This document shows positions 6,452-7,598 of a stretch of 7,598 nt of DNA, one piece after another. Positions within the stretch are counted from its first letter, which is position 1. Each line of letters opens with the position of its first letter. The stretch is taken from assembly GCF_024693525.1 (NCBI RefSeq), contig NZ_JAILKR010000020.1, forward strand, positions 1 through 7,598. The letters run 5' to 3'. Made by a program: the position numbers and the translations under genes. The notes below the pieces were generated by a model. That model had not been told where the DNA came from and did not search any database. It saw only the letters and a program-made list of their open reading frames with translations. Source of the stretch: Selenomonas sp. Its GTDB lineage: Bacteria; Bacillota_C; Negativicutes; Selenomonadales; Selenomonadaceae.

Positions 6452-6537
6452 TTGATATCGATAATGGGGACAAAGTCATCACGGCTGCCGAGGCGGTAAA
6501 GGGCGTCAAGGGTATCTGGGGGCCGGACGGCAATTGA
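6433..6537 (+). pseudogene. Detached C-terminal fragment, likely of the same DUF362 gene
   Basis: In the -1 frame relative to the ORF ending at 6451, an open stretch encodes ANQLIDIDNGDKVITAAEAV and then KGVKGIWGPDGN before a TGA at 6535-6537. This reads like real protein (balanced composition, end of a domain) and resembles the tails of DUF362 proteins, where a segment of the type LIDIDNG lies near the end. It has no start codon or ribosome binding site, the frame being closed upstream by a TGA at 6415-6417. It therefore should not be translated on its own. No slippery heptamer is seen at the junction, so programmed frameshifting is unlikely. The terminator begins only 12 bases later, consistent with this being the original gene end. 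Confidence 0.5.
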
Positions 6538-6549
6538 TGGGCAGCAAAG

Positions 6550-6582
6550 ATTTGACCGTTAGATATGACGGTCAAATTTTTT
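6550..6582 (+). terminator. Rho-independent terminator after the DUF362 remnant
   Basis: ATTTGACCGT (6550-6559) pairs perfectly with ACGGTCAAAT (6568-6577) around an 8-base loop, followed by T through 6582. It separates the remnant from the aldo/keto reductase unit, whose promoter starts 11 bases further on. Confidence 0.92.
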
Positions 6583-6592
6583 GGCAACAATA

Positions 6593-6621
6593 TTGACATG
6601 GTGTCATTTTATTTATATAAT
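6593..6621 (+). promoter_or_regulatory. Full-consensus sigma-70 promoter of the aldo/keto reductase gene
   Basis: TTGACA (6593-6598), 17 bases, TATAAT (6616-6621): both boxes match the consensus exactly. The start would be near 6628, leaving a leader of about 147 bases before the ATG at 6775. Such a strong promoter needs control, and the operator-like repeats over it fit repression. Confidence 0.9.
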
Positions 6622-6656
6622 ACAAGCAACAAGAAAAGTTACACAGTGTCATTTTA
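6594..6656. promoter_or_regulatory. Paired operator-like sites over and just after the promoter
   Basis: TGACA-TGG-TGTCA (6594-6606) is a perfect 5-bp dyad overlapping the -35 box and spacer. The 11-mer GTGTCATTTTA at 6601-6611 recurs exactly at 6646-6656, where it is again preceded by a T-x-ACA stretch (TTACACAGTGTCA). The two sites are 45 bases apart, flanking the -10 and transcript start, which suits a dimeric TetR- or MarR-type repressor. TTACACAG itself occurs twice (6639-6646, 6655-6662). No such regulator gene is in the window. Confidence 0.6.
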
Positions 6657-6666
6657 CACAGGCAGG

Positions 6667-6721
6667 AATCCGCTACCTAGGATTTTTGCAGAGGAAAAGC
6701 CCGTACGGCGGGAGGAAATCC
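6667..6721 (+). promoter_or_regulatory. Leader with alternative stem-loops upstream of the aldo/keto reductase
   Basis: AATCC (6667-6671) can pair with GGATT (6680-6684), or the same GGATTT (6680-6685) can pair with AAATCC (6716-6721), enclosing a CCCG/CGGG hairpin (6700-6703/6709-6712). The two states exclude each other. No T-run follows and I do not recognise a known riboswitch class, so this is a structural observation only. Confidence 0.3.
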
Positions 6722-6774
6722 TTGCTGCCGGTGCTTTAGGAGCTCAGTCATGGAACGTTGGAGGGTGTGTGGCA

Positions 6775-7598
6775 ATGCAATATACGAAACTCGGTAACAC
6801 GGATTTGGAAGTATCCCGCATTTGCTTAGGCTGCATGGGCTTTGGTAATGCAGCTGCGGGACAGCATAGCTGGACGGTGGACGAAACTGCCACCCGGGAG
6901 ATAATCAAGCATGCCTTGGCGCAGGGGATAAATTTCTTTGATACGGCCATTGCCTATCAGAACGGCACGAGTGAGGAATATCTGGGCAGAGCGCTGCGCG
7001 ATTATGCATCGCGGGACGAGGTGGTGGTCGCGACAAAATTCCTGCCCCGCAGTACGCAGGAAATCAAAGCTGGTGTGACCGGTCAGGAACATATTGCCAA
7101 ACAGCTGGATATGAGTTTGCAGCATTTGGGTATGGATTATGTGGACCTGTATATCTACCATATGTGGGATTATCAGACCGATATTTATGATATCTTAGAC
7201 GGTCTTACGCAGCAGGTGAAGGCGGGCAAAGTCCGCTATATCGGCATTGCCAACTGCTATGCCTATCAGCTGGCCAAGGCCAATGCGCTGGCGGCAAAGG
7301 AAGGTTTTGCTCCCTTTGTGTCGGTGCAGAACCATTACAATCTGTTGTTCCGCGAGGAAGAACGGGAGATGGCAAAATTATGCGCCGAGGACAACATTGC
7401 CATGACGCCTTACAGTGCGCTGGCCAGCGGCCGGCTGGCTAGAAGGCCCGGGGAAATGTCCAAGCGTCTTGCTGAGGATAGTTATGCCAAGCTCAAATAC
7501 GATGGCACGGCTGAAGCTGATGAAAAAATCATCCTGCGCGTGGCAGAGCTTGCCGATACGTATGGCGTATCCATGACGGAAATCGCTTTGGCCTGGCT
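6775..7598 (+). CDS. Aldo/keto reductase, 3' end outside window
   Basis: The first 274 residues of an NAD(P)H-dependent aldo/keto reductase, a cytoplasmic TIM-barrel enzyme reducing aldehydes or ketones; members of this type are about 320-330 residues, so some 50 are missing. ATG 6775 follows GGAGGG (6760-6765) by 9 bases, and MQYTKLGNTDLEVSRICLGCMGFG is a normal family N-terminus. The catalytic tetrad is complete: Asp56 and Tyr61 (FFDTAIAY), Lys88 (VATKF) and His129 (YIYHMWD). GKVRYIGIANC (about 152-162), SVQNHYN and PYSALASGRL are the usual barrel strands; the last precedes the cofactor loop. It resembles the YajO/IolS-like group, but the substrate cannot be told. It has its own strong promoter with operator-like repeats, suggesting induction by stress or a toxic aldehyde. 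It is not part of the mannan unit. Confidence 0.93.
   Translation, partial: MQYTKLGNTDLEVSRICLGCMGFGNAAAGQHSWTVDETATREIIKHALAQGINFFDTAIAYQNGTSEEYLGRALRDYASRDEVVVATKFLPRSTQEIKAGVTGQEHIAKQLDMSLQHLGMDYVDLYIYHMWDYQTDIYDILDGLTQQVKAGKVRYIGIANCYAYQLAKANALAAKEGFAPFVSVQNHYNLLFREEEREMAKLCAEDNIAMTPYSALASGRLARRPGEMSKRLAEDSYAKLKYDGTAEADEKIILRVAELADTYGVSMTEIALAW

Noticed and set aside
6646..6774. N-terminal extension of the aldo/keto reductase from GTG 6646
   Set aside because: The frame is open, but GTG 6646 lacks a good ribosome binding site and lies within an operator-like repeat; ATG 6775 has GGAGGG at 9 bases and gives the standard family N-terminus.
1..7598. Mobile elements, CRISPR arrays, tRNA or rRNA genes
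   Set aside because: No transposase or integrase motif, no regularly spaced repeats, and no cloverleaf or rRNA sequence was seen on either strand.

Overview
The window looks like a chromosomal segment of a diderm Firmicute of the Negativicutes, close to Selenomonas. The main reason is the gene at 2715-4061. It encodes an outer-membrane porin with a signal peptide, one SLH domain, a short coiled-coil linker and a beta-barrel ending in Phe, an architecture typical of Selenomonas, Megasphaera and Veillonella. The genus is inferred from this gene and from general sequence style; no rRNA or tRNA is present.

Layout. All genes are on the + strand. Bases 2-4061 are one tight operon: the C-terminal part of a GH1 6-phospho-beta-glucosidase, a secreted GH26 beta-mannanase, a GntR/UTRA regulator overlapping the mannanase stop by ATGA, and the SLH porin. 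A 145-base gap with a dyad, a promoter and a strong ribosome binding site leads to a second, paralogous GntR/UTRA regulator (4207-4917), followed 30 bases later by a class I mannose-6-phosphate isomerase (4948-5913). Two hairpins follow; the second is a strong intrinsic terminator. Next is a short Tat-type lipoprotein ORF (6209-6451), which looks like a decayed or internally deleted DUF362 protein and has a MerR-like 19-bp-spacer promoter. A second terminator follows (6550-6582). Last is a consensus promoter with repeated operator-like sites, driving an aldo/keto reductase that runs off the right edge (6775-7598).

How the genes work together. The gene set GH1 6-phospho-beta-glucosidase + GntR/UTRA regulator + mannose-6-phosphate isomerase + GH26 mannanase is the same as much of the Bacillus subtilis glucomannan (gmu) operon. 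Here it is combined with an outer-membrane porin, which a diderm would need. The inferred pathway is: gluco/galactomannan fragments cross the outer membrane through the porin; GH26 trims them in the periplasm or outside; a PTS (not in the window, perhaps upstream) imports and phosphorylates the disaccharides; GH1 hydrolyses them in the cytoplasm; and ManA converts mannose-6-phosphate to fructose-6-phosphate. The two similar regulators probably sense a related phosphorylated sugar. The DUF362 remnant and the aldo/keto reductase are separate transcription units, apparently for stress or redox functions, unrelated to mannan.
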